DNA of 64,000 nt, from assembly GCF_025399195.1 (NCBI RefSeq), contig NW_026252154.1, forward strand, positions 51,480-115,479, read 5' to 3'. The stretch's first letter is position 1. Every line of letters starts with the position of its first letter. The notes beneath the pieces were generated by a model. That model did no database searches, was not told the DNA's origin, and saw nothing but the letters and a program-made list of their open reading frames with translations. This document shows positions 36,474 to 47,726 of this stretch, one piece after another. This DNA is from Umbelopsis ramanniana AG. Lineage: Eukaryota; Mucoromycota; Umbelopsidomycetes; Umbelopsidales; Umbelopsidaceae. The translations under genes were made by a program, and so were the position numbers.

Positions 36474-38353
36474 ATGTCCTTCCTTGCTCGCTTTGTGCGT
36501 CAAGCTCCCAACGCAGATGGCAAATCAGAAGTATTTGCATTTGCAAATCTATCTGGTAGCGAGCCATCTCATGTACAAAACTCCCCAACTAGCCAACGGC
36601 CGGACCGATTGCGCGAAAGCCCTGAACATTATCAACTCTGCAACAACAACCTCCCACCCCACAAGCTCGACAAAGTGAACCATCGCAACTCTCTTGTTAG
36701 GCGTTCTGATTCCGGCTATCAGTCAATGTGTGATGATATCAACGAAAACCAATGCGATACTCTCAGCCAGGAGCTGCAGTATATTGATGAAACCTATTAC
36801 CCGTCCTTAAGGCTTTGGGACCAGGAAGCCACTGATATCAACTTTGATACTTTGGACACTGATACCATGAACGAGCAGCAGGAGATTGACGATCAGCAGA
36901 AGAAGTTCGGCTGGACCAAAGTATCTTTTCGAGATGTCGAAATCGAAGTATCTCGATACGGCGCTATTCAGCGCATTGGCGCTGTTGATAGGTCAATCGT
37001 TCGGCTTAGTCCCAATATCAGTTCTCTATGGCCCGCCCTCACCCAAATTCATCTGTAAGTGGATTAGTTTACTATTTTAGCTCACCGAAGTGTGACTTTT
37101 GGCTTCTTGTGTAAATAAGGAGAAGTCAGTTGGTACCACCCTGATACTCATTTTTATTTTTATGTTATGTTCATAGTTCAAATAACCTACTCGAAAAGCT
37201 ACCCGCCTCATTGGCTTGTCTGCGAAACTTGACCAACTTGGAATTATCCGGCAACAGACTGACCGAGCTTCCTGATAACATTGGACGCCTAACCAGGCTA
37301 ACTGTATTAAACGTCTCCAACAACATGATCACTCACCTTCCTGACTCAATGGGCTCTTTAAGGAAGCTGACCGTTCTGCTACTAAATGACAATCAGCTGT
37401 CTGACCTGCCAAAGAGCCTTGGTGATCTCAAGCTGCTGACCACTTTAGATATCAGTCGTAACCCGGTTAGGATCGTCCCTGCTGAACTTGCCCGCCTGCA
37501 ATATTTGCGCTATATTCGAGTCGACGGTTGCCCCATGGTGTTGGAATATGCACCAGAACCAAAACACAGTCCTCCATCACTCCTTGAGTTAGCAGCTCGC
37601 ACCATTGTACGAAACGACATCGAGGTTCCTAACCACGTACGGGACGACATCAAGGAATACGTTTCATCCGCAAATAAATGCACTCATTGCGGCGGACCTT
37701 TCTTCACGTCCTACGTGCAAAGAGTCAAACTTGTGGAAAAGGCTGACCAAACTATGATACCCATGGAGTATAACCTCTGTTCGGCCCACTGGAATGACGA
37801 TAAAGGTAGAATCATGGCGATGTTTGCCTCCAGGCCAGCCACAAGCAAAAAGCCCGCCCACGTTTTGCGAGCTGAAAAGGCAACCAGATCTACCTCTTCT
37901 GAACAACAATTTGATTTGCGAAGCCCACGGCAGGGTAACCAACCCCGTCGACGAAACACCACTTCAGAAACCCTTCGTAGAACTCCCACCCCTCTCGCCT
38001 CTCCAATCCCCGCATCTCCCATTCCTTCAAGTATGATGAGCGATATAACCGATGTTCCCGAGCGAACAGCATCGCCTGCATCTATGATGTCAAATTCAGC
38101 AACCATCAGCATAAGCTCATTAGCTCGTAAGATGTATACTTCGTCACCTTCTTCAATGTCACAGATGGACACAGTGCTGTCAGCATCCTCATCTGGATCG
38201 TCCACGCCTGAAATTGCACCCGCGACTTTGCCCACCCGATGGAGGACTCAAAAAGTCCGTAACCGGAGCAATACGGGATTCTTGAGTCTGAGCAAGCTGC
38301 AACGAGCCACCTCATTCTCAAGCACCCCGTCTAGCCAAGGCATTGCCATCTAG
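36474..38353 (+). CDS. Leucine-rich-repeat protein, fungal
   Basis: A 585-residue protein from two exons (intron 37055-37176). The N-terminal 190 residues are polar and Ser-rich. A typical-length LRR block of five to six repeats of about 23 residues follows, e.g. LTNLELSGNRLTELPDNIGR, LTVLNVSNNMITHLPDSMGS and LTTLDISRNPVRIVPAELAR. After the repeats comes a Cys-containing region (CTHCGGPFF ... YNLCSAHW), which recurs in fungal LRR proteins of this type and may bind metal. The C-terminal third is Ser/Thr/Pro-rich and disordered, with likely phosphorylation sites. The role is unknown; a cytoplasmic scaffold linked to Ras/adenylyl-cyclase-like or morphogenesis pathways is only speculation. Confidence 0.85.
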
Positions 38354-38758
38354 CATATTTATGACTAAAGATACCATGTCAATATCACCAACCCCCTTTC
38401 ATGAAATTATAGAACCCTTTTGTATCCGATATATTCTCATCCAAGTTATGTCACCCCCTTTCCTTCACCATAGCTTGATGCTGGCCCTGAATATAAAGAT
38501 ATTTATAAAGCGAATCATGAATGAAATGTAATTGGTGCTATGAATAGAGGGCGGAATATAGGCAAGCGCGTACGCGGCAATACGGCATGGAAAGAAAGTA
38601 CCAACGAGTATCCGCGCATCAACTTACTTGGCGGCAAAAAATTTATTGTACAATTCCCAAATTTGGGGTTTACGGCGTTTGACTGTTAAAAAAACATTTG
38701 GGATTTAAATAATGCCTGTGGATTCCAACGTCTCCTCCGCATTTTTCACACTATTATC
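38354..38758. other. Intergenic region LRR / CCC1
   Basis: About 400 bp holding the LRR 3' UTR and the CCC1 promoter. A GC-rich patch (gcgcgtacgcgg, about 38567-38578) stands out against AT-rich surroundings. No gene. Confidence 0.35.
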
Positions 38759-39937
38759 ATGCAACCCTTTGAAGCCTTTAGGAAATGGAGGGGACAACGA
38801 GAACCGGAAACTACCATAGCCAATTATCCTCCATACCAGCATTTGGAACAACATTTTAGCGCTGCAGAAGTCGTCAAAGATATCATTCTGGGCCTATCTG
38901 GTGAGTGAACTCCTATGTAAACCTGCATGAATACATGCGTTGGGGGAAAACGGACTGTAGACTGAGTGCTTATGTTTTGTCAGATGGCTTAACGGTACCT
39001 TTCGCACTTGCTGCCGGTCTCAGTTCCCTTGGCAACTCAAAGTTGGTTATCTATGGTGGAGTAGCTGGTAAGTCTTTGTGTAATGTTTGGTGCATCCCAC
39101 ACACGAGACCAACCTCGAACGTACCAATTAAATGTCTGTGCCATTTACACAGAATTGGTGTCAGGAAGGTAATTAGATGGTCAAAAGCTTAGTCTAGGCG
39201 ATGGTAAGCGACCGTTGTACTAACGTCCTGCATACTGTTATGTACGCCAGTATATCCATGGGACTTGGGTGAGTTCGAAAATATAGGGCTTCACATATCA
39301 TTTGGTCACATTTTATTAACAATAGCTTTGTAGTGGATACCTCGCTGCTCGTTCAGAACTAGACCACTATGAAACAGAAAGATTGCGAGAGATGAAGGAG
39401 GTGGAAGAAGTTCCGGAGGATGAAGAGCAAGAGATTTTAGACATCATGGCACCATACGGGCTAGATCGTGACACAGTACAACCTATCATCGCGAAGCTTC
39501 GTGCAAATCCAGACAAGTTCGTCGACTTTATGATGCGGTTCGAGTTGAACCTGGAGGCACCCGACCCAAATCGCAGCTTGGTAAGGAGATGATGGACATG
39601 GGATGAAAAGGGAGAGTCGGAAAGTTGTCAAGTAAGAGCAGTATGCTAAAACGATGCAATTCAACTACAGATATCTGGGCTCACCATTGGTGGATCATAT
39701 TTATTAGGCGGCTTAATCCCTTTGATCCCTTACTTCTTTCTTCAAAATGCATTCGAAGCTCTTTACATCTCCATCGGTGTTACGCTGACTACACTGATGA
39801 TATTTGGCTACATCAAAAGCCTTCTTGTCAGTCCAAAATCAGCATTCAAAGGAGCTTTGCAAACCCTAGTCATAGGAGCCGTTGCAGCCGGTGCAAGCTT
39901 TGGAATTGTAAAGGCTATCCCGGAAGGCACCGCATAA
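38759..39937 (+). CDS. CCC1: Vacuolar iron/manganese transporter, CCC1/VIT1 family
   Basis: A vacuolar-membrane Fe2+/Mn2+ exchanger that stores iron in the vacuole. Exon 1 starts MQPFEAFRKWRGQREPE. The first helix is built across introns: KDIILGLS + DGLTVPFALAAGLSSLG, the hallmark of the family. Next come ELVSGSISMGLGGYLAARSE, spliced from three short exons, a cytoplasmic metal-binding domain rich in Glu (ELDHYETERLREMKEVEEV), and the helices ISGLTIGGSYLLGGLIPLIP and LVIGAVAAGASFGIVKAI. The length of about 270 residues is normal. The ATG at 38759 is the only start that fits. Confidence 0.9.
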
Positions 39938-40084
39938 CATGTTAATCTATTCGTAATTGTAGCACCATTAATCTTTCAACTTGTAGTCGCTGCTCGCTGT
40001 ACTGTACTTCATTTTGACTGTATAATAACAACAAATAACAATTTGCAGCCCACGGAGTATTGAAATTTATGGTGTTGAAATGGT

Positions 40085-40684
40085 ATGCCTTGTTTGCTTC
40101 ATTTTTTCTCGAGTCTATTATGGCCCTCAATCATCTGCTCAGCCCCTTACAATCCATCATATTCCTTCCCTTTTACATCTTTAACGTATGTCCTATCTTA
40201 CATGATAGTGTTACGACCACTCTTTTACGACTATTTTGGAGTGCAAATACCAGACGTTCTGGTAGCAACACTTCTTAGATATGAAATGACGTATTTCATC
40301 TGTAACGATCCGAGGGAACGAATGAGTTATTTCAAACGTATGAGTTGAATGCAGGGTCAAATTAAGTACACATGATATATGTTCTGGTTTGCCGCCGACT
40401 CACGGTAAATATAAACTGAGGTGTTCCTCCAGGAGGGCCACCTGCAATAGCCTTCCTTTATTGATACACAGTTTGAAAATGTGGTTTTTGATGCGAATGC
40501 TTTTCATTTTCAAATAAAAATTGCGAAGGTAGCTTTAGGTGTCTTTTATGGAGAATGGAGGTTTATGCAGACAGCCCACAAAATGCTCTCCGTTAAGGAA
40601 ATCCTTGGATTCCAACTGACTTTCAAACACGTTTTTGCACATGGAACGTCCATATCGACCGTCGCTGGTAGCACCATTGCATAG
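40085..40684 (+). CDS. Possible coding fragments, structure unresolved
   Basis: Two segments look coding but cannot be joined cleanly. The first (40085-40348) ends in IPDVLVATLLRYEMTYFICN followed by DPRERMSYFKR. The second (about 40473-40684) follows a good acceptor and reads FENVVFDANAFHFQIKIAK then VALGVFYGEWRFMQTAHKM. An alternative frame of the first segment is hydrophobic (WYALFASFFLESIMALNHL) and ends at a canonical gtatgt donor, but the phases do not match. It may be a real unrecognised gene with a misplaced intron, or a decayed one. Confidence is low. Confidence 0.25.
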
Positions 40685-40920
40685 ACACTAAACGCAAGAA
40701 GAACAAAAGATAGGCAATTTTTTTTAGCTTAAGTAGTCGAAATAGGTGGTGTTGAATGGAATTGTTACAACATACACGGCTACAGCTTGGAAGGTATGCT
40801 TTCTGTGGGGAAGCACATGATCGGAGAGCAGTCACTCCAGCATCAATAAAAAGTGTCTCACATTCACACCCTTCGCCTTTCTTCCTACGTTGTGAACCCT
40901 CTTTCAAAAAACTACATACT

Positions 40921-41478
40921 ATGATCGGCCAACCTGCAGACTCCATGGTCGATGACGAATTGATACATGATATGATACCACCCCACATTCCAGTGGAAAT
41001 GGCTGTGGCGCCAGAGCACAACCCATTGTCCCATCACCATATCGTCAAAGCGCCTCCAACTTCCACACAAGGAAAGCGACATCAACATACGTTGAGTCCG
41101 GAAAAACTAGGGGTTGTGGGCTATGTCAAGGATGTCGCCGGGTTTGTCACAGATTACGTACAAGACAGCCGAGAACGGCGACGAAAATCAAAGGATGCCG
41201 CCTCGCCTGAACAACGCTCTGGTATCACCGAGCCCCTCAGTCCAACGCAAGAAAGCAATAGGCAGCTTGAGAGACGGTCATCTACTCAAGAAACTACCGA
41301 AGACGAGGCGGTTCGACAACCGAAAAGTCCACTCGCTCATGCCGTTGGCCAATTATTTCCAGGTATTCATGCGTCTGATCAAGACCACGCATGTGTACAT
41401 GCGGATGAGATACGATCAGAGATGATGCGAACTCAAGATACGTTTAGGGAAGGGGAGCGCGGTTTGGTACCGAAGTGA
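40921..41478 (+). CDS. Disordered hypothetical protein
   Basis: A single-exon frame with a likely start at 40921 (MIGQPADSMVDDELIHDMI), 185 residues. The frame is open back to an ATG at 40756, which would add 55 residues. The sequence is His-rich in one patch (NPLSHHHIVKA), then has one amphipathic block (VVGYVKDVAGFVTDYVQDSR) followed by a basic segment. A Ser/Thr/Pro/Glu-rich tail ends ERGLVPK. No domain is recognised. Codon usage looks coding. A cytoplasmic or stress-related disordered protein is possible but unsupported. Confidence 0.45.
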   Translation: MIGQPADSMVDDELIHDMIPPHIPVEMAVAPEHNPLSHHHIVKAPPTSTQGKRHQHTLSPEKLGVVGYVKDVAGFVTDYVQDSRERRRKSKDAASPEQRSGITEPLSPTQESNRQLERRSSTQETTEDEAVRQPKSPLAHAVGQLFPGIHASDQDHACVHADEIRSEMMRTQDTFREGERGLVPK

Positions 41479-41756
41479 CAGTCGGATGCAATACTGAGGT
41501 GATCGGCAATCAGGTTTTTCTGGGGTGACAATTTTTGATGTTCTCTCGGGTGTGAAACCCACCTATCAATATTCTATTGGAAAAATTTACAAGGAATAAA
41601 AAAAAAAAAATTGGAACGTAAAAATGCAGTAGATTTCCATCTATTACATAATAATCTATGATGGCTATGTCGTTGTTATTACACTTTGGAACTAGAAATT
41701 AATTTTTGTCATAGTATATGGAAGTCGCTTTGGAAGCCGTCTATTAAAGGTAATAG

Positions 41757-42662
41757 TCAATGACGATGAATTCCGGCTCTCTGGGTTTTTTAAAACAAAG
41801 AAACTTTTCATCAAAGACTTACCGCAACATTTCCATGGGAAGTCTGGTAAGGAGATGTAGACAGCGCTCCGTCTGAAAACACACAAAAGTCATGGTCGAT
41901 GCCCACACGAACTGGCTCCAAGTTGTAATTTTTCTCGAAGAATGATAGGCAAGCTTTAGACGGCCTATCAATGCCCAGGTCATTTAAACCATGAAGGTGG
42001 GGGTCAATCTGTCAAACCATGTAAGCTGAGAGTTCCTTCCATAAGGCTTACTAATTCCTACATACACACCTTTATCATTGCATCCATTAGCAGCCTACCA
42101 TATCCATGCCGCTGGAAGTCTTCTTCAATATAAAAGTCGAGAAGACACTGGCAAGTCAAGTGCTCAACAGTGTCGTTATCATCGCTCTATGCCAAATCTG
42201 GGTTCAGCATGACCAAATGTCCTGAACCTCAAGCAATTGATAACACTTACGAGATGGAATATTCGCTTCTTGCCGACTTTACCCAACCCGATTGGTTTGA
42301 ACTGACAACCTTCGAGAGCTATGTATACTCGATGATGTTGGGCTGTCCGCAAAAGTTTTTCAGACGTCGTTATAGGCCGAGGCAGATTTTGAGCCTGAAA
42401 GCACTGTGAAGTCAGATAACATGTATAGGCTCTCTTTGTTTATCATGAATGTATACCTTTGCAGATTTGGCGCCAAGATCGTCAACGACCTTCAGCCAAT
42501 AGTCTCTATGAGGTGATGACGATTAATTATGTTACGAATCTTGTAACCATGTTTTCAAAATATAGTATCTAACTACCTATCGCTTGGCGTGAAATGGGGG
42601 AGGTCGCTACCGTGAAAAGATACTACTTTGAACGAGTTCGAAATGGAAAAAACATCAAGCAT
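41757..42662 (-). CDS. Alpha-tubulin N-acetyltransferase (MEC-17/ATAT1)
   Basis: This enzyme acetylates Lys40 of alpha-tubulin inside microtubules. Six short exons splice into about 200 residues. Exon 1 reads MLDVFSISNSFKVVSFHGSD. Exon 2 gives DYWLKVVDDLGAKSAK, continued by AQNLPRPITTSEKLLRTAQH (the family's SAKAQ-L-P block). Then come HRVYIALEG and LGKVGKKRIFHL. The acetyl-CoA site follows: CLLDFYIEEDFQRHGYGRLL (family form CILDFYVHES-QR-G-G). Next is IDRPSKACLSFFEKNYNLEP, matching the DRPS-K-L-FL-KHY-L block. The Asp of DFY and the Asp of DRPS are retained. The last exon is tiny (RAGIHRH) and its splice is the least certain. The six junctions I use are GT-AG. The enzyme is common in ciliated eukaryotes, so its presence here is notable. 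Confidence 0.82.
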
Positions 42663-43587
42663 GAAGGAAAGCGGGAAAATGTGGGTGGAGGCAAAATGCA
42701 GCCCATCATAAACCACTCATTTTGAAGTACCGCTGTGGTACGAATAAAATCTTCCGGCCAACCAAGCAACGATCTGACAAAGAAATTCAGGATACTCAAA
42801 CAGCGTTATGGCTCTATACTTGAAATGGCTTCAAAACATCAAGCCTGTCTGTCCTTCATTGGTCTTACATTCGTATGACCAAGCAATGCACGGGGGACGT
42901 TTGTTTGGCTCATTAACAGTGTCAATCACTGTGAAAGAACATGGACTATGCTGTTGTATGAACGCACTTCGCAGTGAATTAGGATACGTTGCTGCTTTGC
43001 TTTGCACTGGCTGTCATGAATAAAACACAGCTCACCGATGCACGATAGTTTGACATAGTGTTAGACCTGATAGATGACAAGCATGATTTCTTCGCTGACC
43101 TCCTATATAATCTGTCAGTAAATAATCCCTTACAGCTTTACATAATTTACGCAGGGATTTGCTCAACGTGCAGATTTGTTGTGTCTAGCCACCACTTCTC
43201 ACAAATGAATGTAATGTAGAATGTGACACCTTTTGTCTTTACCTGATGTTTCTCATTGTGGAGTGATACGTTGGCTTGACATGGTAGACAGACCCATTTG
43301 CTTGTTCTTTGGAACCTCTGTCTGAAGAAGACATCGACGAGATAGCCAGCTTAAAATACTCAAGCGGATTCGCAGCCTCGTTATTCAAGGCAGCAGCTGG
43401 TATGAGCAAAGCTTAATGCAAGCCGAAGGCTGAGCAGGCTATGTAGCACCCATTTCAGGCAACATCCCAAATGGGAAGTACTGCCACCAGTCGAGGCTTT
43501 AAACATGTTCAGTATAAATATAAACACTTTCATCAGGGCAGCGCCCAAACTTTTCCTCTGCCATTGTCAAAAACTCTACTCTACACC
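42663..43587. other. Intergenic region, no supported gene
   Basis: About 920 bp between the acetyltransferase start and the small membrane-protein gene. A 71-codon ATG frame (42808-43023, MALYLKWLQNIKPVCPSL) has no features. The region just before 43588 includes a pyrimidine-rich leader that may be the 5' UTR. Confidence 0.4.
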
Positions 43588-43991
43588 ATGTCTGAAATAG
43601 CAAAACCCAAGGTTGCCCTCGTCGTACCTACAGAACCAGAGGAAGATAAACCAAAAGACTTTGAAAGTATGCAACCAAAATCAGACTCACATATGGCCAT
43701 CAAGGTTTCGCCACCAATAGTCGATTACTTCAGTGCGGACTCACGGTCTCTATCTGGAGAGGAAGACCGTTTGATATCGCGAGATAACTTTGACTTAGAA
43801 GGTAAAAAGCCCAAGGCGACAGGTCTTCGGTCTAAGAAGGTCATCATCGCCATCATCGTTGTGGCCGTGTTGTTGATCATTGGCGCCATTGTCCGTAAGT
43901 CTTTGATTTTCTCATTACTCATTTAGTCACCATCATCAACCTATGCTAATTCATCACAGTGGCGGTGTACGTGGAAACCATGGTGAATTAA
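43588..43991 (+). CDS. Small single-pass membrane protein, unrecognised
   Basis: Two exons (43588-43894 and 43960-43991) give 112 residues. The N-terminal 85 residues are polar and acidic (MSEIAKPKVALVVPTEPEED). A basic stop (LRSKKV) precedes one strong membrane helix, VIIAIIVVAVLLIIGAIV, completed across the intron by LAVYVETMVN. The very short tail beyond the helix suggests a type II or tail-anchored protein with a cytoplasmic N-terminus. No family is recognised. The gt-ag junction keeps the frame and extends the helix, which supports the model. Confidence 0.62.
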
Positions 43992-44330
43992 AAAGCTGGC
44001 AAGCAAGTCAATCATGGACGAACCAGGCGATAAATTACCCAACCATCTCAGCATATCTGTATAAATCATTAATACCTATTTCTGCACACCTTTTTCAATA
44101 AAACCAAATCATTTTTTTTTTATAAAAGGAATGTGTTCCAATTGAGAACTCTGTGTGTGGTAGGATGAAAAGAACGTGTTGGTACAAGTAATCTCCAGTG
44201 AAGGGAGCATAAAAATGTGAAGACATGCTGGCAATGAAAAGCTGATGGCAAAAAAAATAAGAAAATTGGCTTTTGGATTAACTAAACACAAATAAAAGTT
44301 GATAGACATGGATAGTCTCAATTTAGCCGT
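43992..44330. other. Convergent 3' region
   Basis: About 340 bp between the converging membrane-protein and MRT4 genes. It contains AATAAA near 44097-44102 followed by a T-run, suitable for 3'-end formation of the plus-strand gene. No coding feature. Confidence 0.4.
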
Positions 44331-45314
44331 CTATTCGGTATTCATAGCTTCAGCTTCATCCAAATTGTGGATTTCGCCTTCAGTGTAGTAGCAGAGAAGC
44401 TTCACTCGGAATTCAGAGAGTTGATGGTAGAACAATTTCTGTGAAATAGGGTTAGATAATGAGTGAGATAAAGAAAGACATCAACAACTAATCCCTACCA
44501 GCAAATGAGCTTGATTGGTGGTCAAGGTCTGTCCCAATCGGCATATTTCATATGGAGCACCAAGGGTGACAATACCGTTTTGAAGAGTGGTAGGCATGCC
44601 AAGGTTTCGGATGTGTTGCTCCATGTTGTGAGGCATCTTGTCGACACCACGCATGACGGGTCCCTCAGGTATCGTGACAGTTTCGGTAGCAACAACACCA
44701 GATCGAGCATAATCAGCTTGTCGGTAGTCGTTGAAGTATTCCTTGACTTCTTCAACGGGACGGTCGGTGAAGAGAACGCCAACATCTCCATTAAGAAGCT
44801 GATGTGAAATTTTTCGAAAAGAAAATATTTAGTCAATCGTTGCCTCTTAGATTTGGCTCTTGATTATATCCTCAAACATACCTTTGAGACTTGTCTAAGG
44901 TTTTCCTTGTATTCATCTTCAACTGTGGTACCCAATGCCTTTGCCATAACCTTGTTCTTTCCAAGGAAGAATCTCGAGTCCTTGAACTCGGATCTAATTT
45001 CTTTCAAGAAAGTGTTTCTCATGTTATCAACTGAGAACACCCACAAGAAAGCGTATTTGTCGACACACTCTCTGACCTAGAACGACCATGATTAGTGTTT
45101 TTTCGGTACGCTATCAAAAATGAATTGGTCGTTTTGTTACCTCTTCAAAAAGTGTATCCTTTCCTCCACGGCCCTTCTTCTCGGTCTTAGTGAGTGACAC
45201 TAATCAAAGAGTGTGGATTAGAACAAGTCTCAATGTCAAGGCAGTTGAAGACAGTCTTCTGTAGAGACTGATTACGAAGAACTTACCAACTTTTGATCTC
45301 TTTGACTTTGGCAT
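44331..45314 (-). CDS. MRT4: Ribosome assembly factor Mrt4 (uL10-like)
   Basis: Mrt4 is a nucleolar/nuclear paralogue of stalk protein P0 that holds the P0 site on pre-60S particles until late maturation. The start MPKSKRSK is joined to [20 protein letters not shown], the family's invariant N-terminus. Then come [54 protein letters not shown] and [19 protein letters not shown]. It ends EAEAMNTE and lacks the P0 acidic P-protein tail. About 230 residues, typical. Four introns are visible. Divergent from RET2, with 221 bp between starts. Confidence 0.92.
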
Positions 45315-45419
45315 GGTGGTTGAAGGGGAATGAGCTGCCTTTCTCGGAACAAAAAAAAATTCAGGAAGGTCAAAAACTTAGCAGTCCTGTTCGAAGAAGC
45401 AGGCAAACCTGGCTTAGCC

Positions 45420-45425
45420 CACGTG
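45420..45425. promoter_or_regulatory. CACGTG E-box in the MRT4/RET2 promoter
   Basis: A palindromic CACGTG (as CCACGTGAC) roughly midway between the divergent MRT4 and RET2 starts. It is a bHLH (Cbf1-type) site by match. Similar sites precede COA6 and the RCH1-type transporter. Confidence 0.4.
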
Positions 45426-45535
45426 ACTTCGGTCTCGAAATGAGTGACGTGTCACCGCATCGGTACCTCAAGTGCGGAGACCTAGTCTTAAAGCCCCAGC
45501 GCGCGTTCGAATATATCCACCATCCTCTGCCTCAG

Positions 45536-47726
45536 ATGGTAAGTGACATTGCCATGTTGCAAGATGACAGAAGTAGTGAAACTTCAAAAGGAGTTCCATT
45601 GACGTACGTTGTGCTTACACTTTTGCTCGATTTCTCGTTTCATTTATAGGTTGTCCTAGCAGCTGCAGTAGTCACCAAAGGCGGCAAAGGTAGTTACCAG
45701 CTTTCATCCCTTAGATGCTTCGGTCATGTTCCAACACCTCCAATGCTGATGATGTCTTTTCCTTATTGCCTTTTCCAGCCGTCATTTCTCGCCAGTTTCG
45801 GGAGATGCAGCGTTCTCGAATCGAAGGGCTGCTTGCCTCATTCCCAAAACTGACAATAGCCGGGCAGCAACATACCACCGTTGAAACTGAGCATGTCCGC
45901 TACGTATATCAACCTCTTGATGAATTGTTCATGGTTTTGATTACAAATCGCCAGGTATATATTGAACCATGCAGCAGATCAAATGTTTCTGTTTGCCTCG
46001 ATTTAACGCATTACTCTGATAGTCCAACATCCTGCAAGATATTGAATCACTTCATCTGTTTGCTCGTGTCGTCGCCGACACTTGCAGATCCTGCGACGAG
46101 AGAGAGATCCTGAGAAATGCTTTCGAACTCCTTAGCGCATTTGATGAAATCATTTCCGAAGGATACAGAGAGAATGTCAACCTTAGTCAAGTCAAGAGCA
46201 TTATTGAAATGGAAAGTCACGAAGAGAAGATTCAAGAAATCATTGCAAGAGTAAGTTTCTGTCAAATAATGCAATTTTTCTTCCAAGTACATCCGGGCGT
46301 GCGCTAATCGATGGTGGAAATAGAACAAAGAACAAGAAGCCAAGGAAGAGCTCAAGCGAAAGGCAAAGCAATTGGAAATGCAAAGACGGGAAGCTGCCAA
46401 GCGAGGACAAATGTACATGCAAGGCAATTACAGCGGCGGTTTTTCTGGCAACAGAGCTTCACCTTCGTTGGAGCCAACTGTGCAGGCCGCTACAGAACAA
46501 AGATCAACCTATAACAGGTAAGACAATCCGCACATATACCAACCGCTAATGTTCGTATACTCACCTCACATTTGTATAGCTCACCTGCACCTGCAGCTTC
46601 AAGAGCTAAGGGCATGAAACTCGGTCACAAAGGAAAGTCTGCCGATATATTCGAAGCTATCAAATCTGAAGTGGAAGAACCTTTGCTTAGATCACCTGCT
46701 GTTACCCTAGCACCCATTTCTACGCATCCACAAGAAAGGTAAGGATATGGCAATAGACTAATGTGATCTTGACTGCTGAGGCTGACATACTTTATACAAT
46801 ACAGTGTCCACGTCACAGCTGAGGAGAGAATGCGCCTTGTTGCTAACCGAGACGGTGGTCTCGAGCAGTTGGAAGTCAAGGGTGTTTTGGTTTTGAAGAT
46901 TAGCAATCCTGACGATGGCAAAGTCCGTATCTTGGTGAATGCTGAAGAGGACAGCTCAATTCAATTCAAGACCCATCCCAAGGTCGATAAAACTCTATTC
47001 AAAAATGAAAATGTTGTTCAGATGGGTGACCCTAGTCGATCCTTCCCCATCAACCAACCCCTTGAGGTTGTGAGATGGCGATACATAACACAAGATGAGA
47101 CCAGCATTCCTCTATCCAGTAAGTTGCGAGGTTCACTCATGGGATATGTATCATATCCACTAAAACTGTGTCCATAGTAAATTGCTGGCCATCTCCTGCT
47201 GGCGACGGTACCTGCGATGTCAATGTGGAATATGAGTTAATGGCTGACCATTTGGAGCTCAAGGACGTTATTGTCAGCATTCCTTTGCCGTAAGTACATA
47301 AGGCGGTTATGAATACATTTTGACGTAGCCATATCATAACACTGGCGGTTTTCCATAGATCTTCGTCACAACCTAATGTCAACCAAGTAGACGGCGAATA
47401 CAGCTATGATCCACAGCGTCGTACTCTCGACTGGCAGATTGCCGTCATCAACTCCTCTAACAAAGAGGGTGTCCTCGAATTCAACGTTGCTGGCGATGAT
47501 GTTGATGCATTCTTCCCAACCCAAGTATCATTTTACAGCGAGAAACTACTTTGCAATGTTGATGTAAGTTTTTTATTTTTATTTTCTCACATTGGATTTT
47601 TGATGTTGGCTGATTGGTACTGACAACTCTCTTTAGGTTTTGGATGTACAATCCGTAGAGACTGGCGAACCTACACAGTTTTCAAAAGAAATATTATTGT
47701 TGGCAGAAGATTACAGCGTTGTATAG
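45536..47726 (+). CDS. RET2: Coatomer subunit delta (delta-COP)
   Basis: Delta-COP is a subunit of the COPI coat in Golgi-to-ER transport. Exon 1 supplies only the ATG (45536-45538) before a canonical intron (gtaagt ... tttatag); exon 2 resumes [13 protein letters not shown]. The N-terminal longin domain includes [20 protein letters not shown] and [20 protein letters not shown], built across introns. The coiled linker is [19 protein letters not shown]. The C-terminal mu-homology domain starts after [17 protein letters not shown], and includes [14 protein letters not shown] and [18 protein letters not shown]. It ends LAEDYSVV. About ten introns; roughly 500 residues, normal. Confidence 0.93.
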
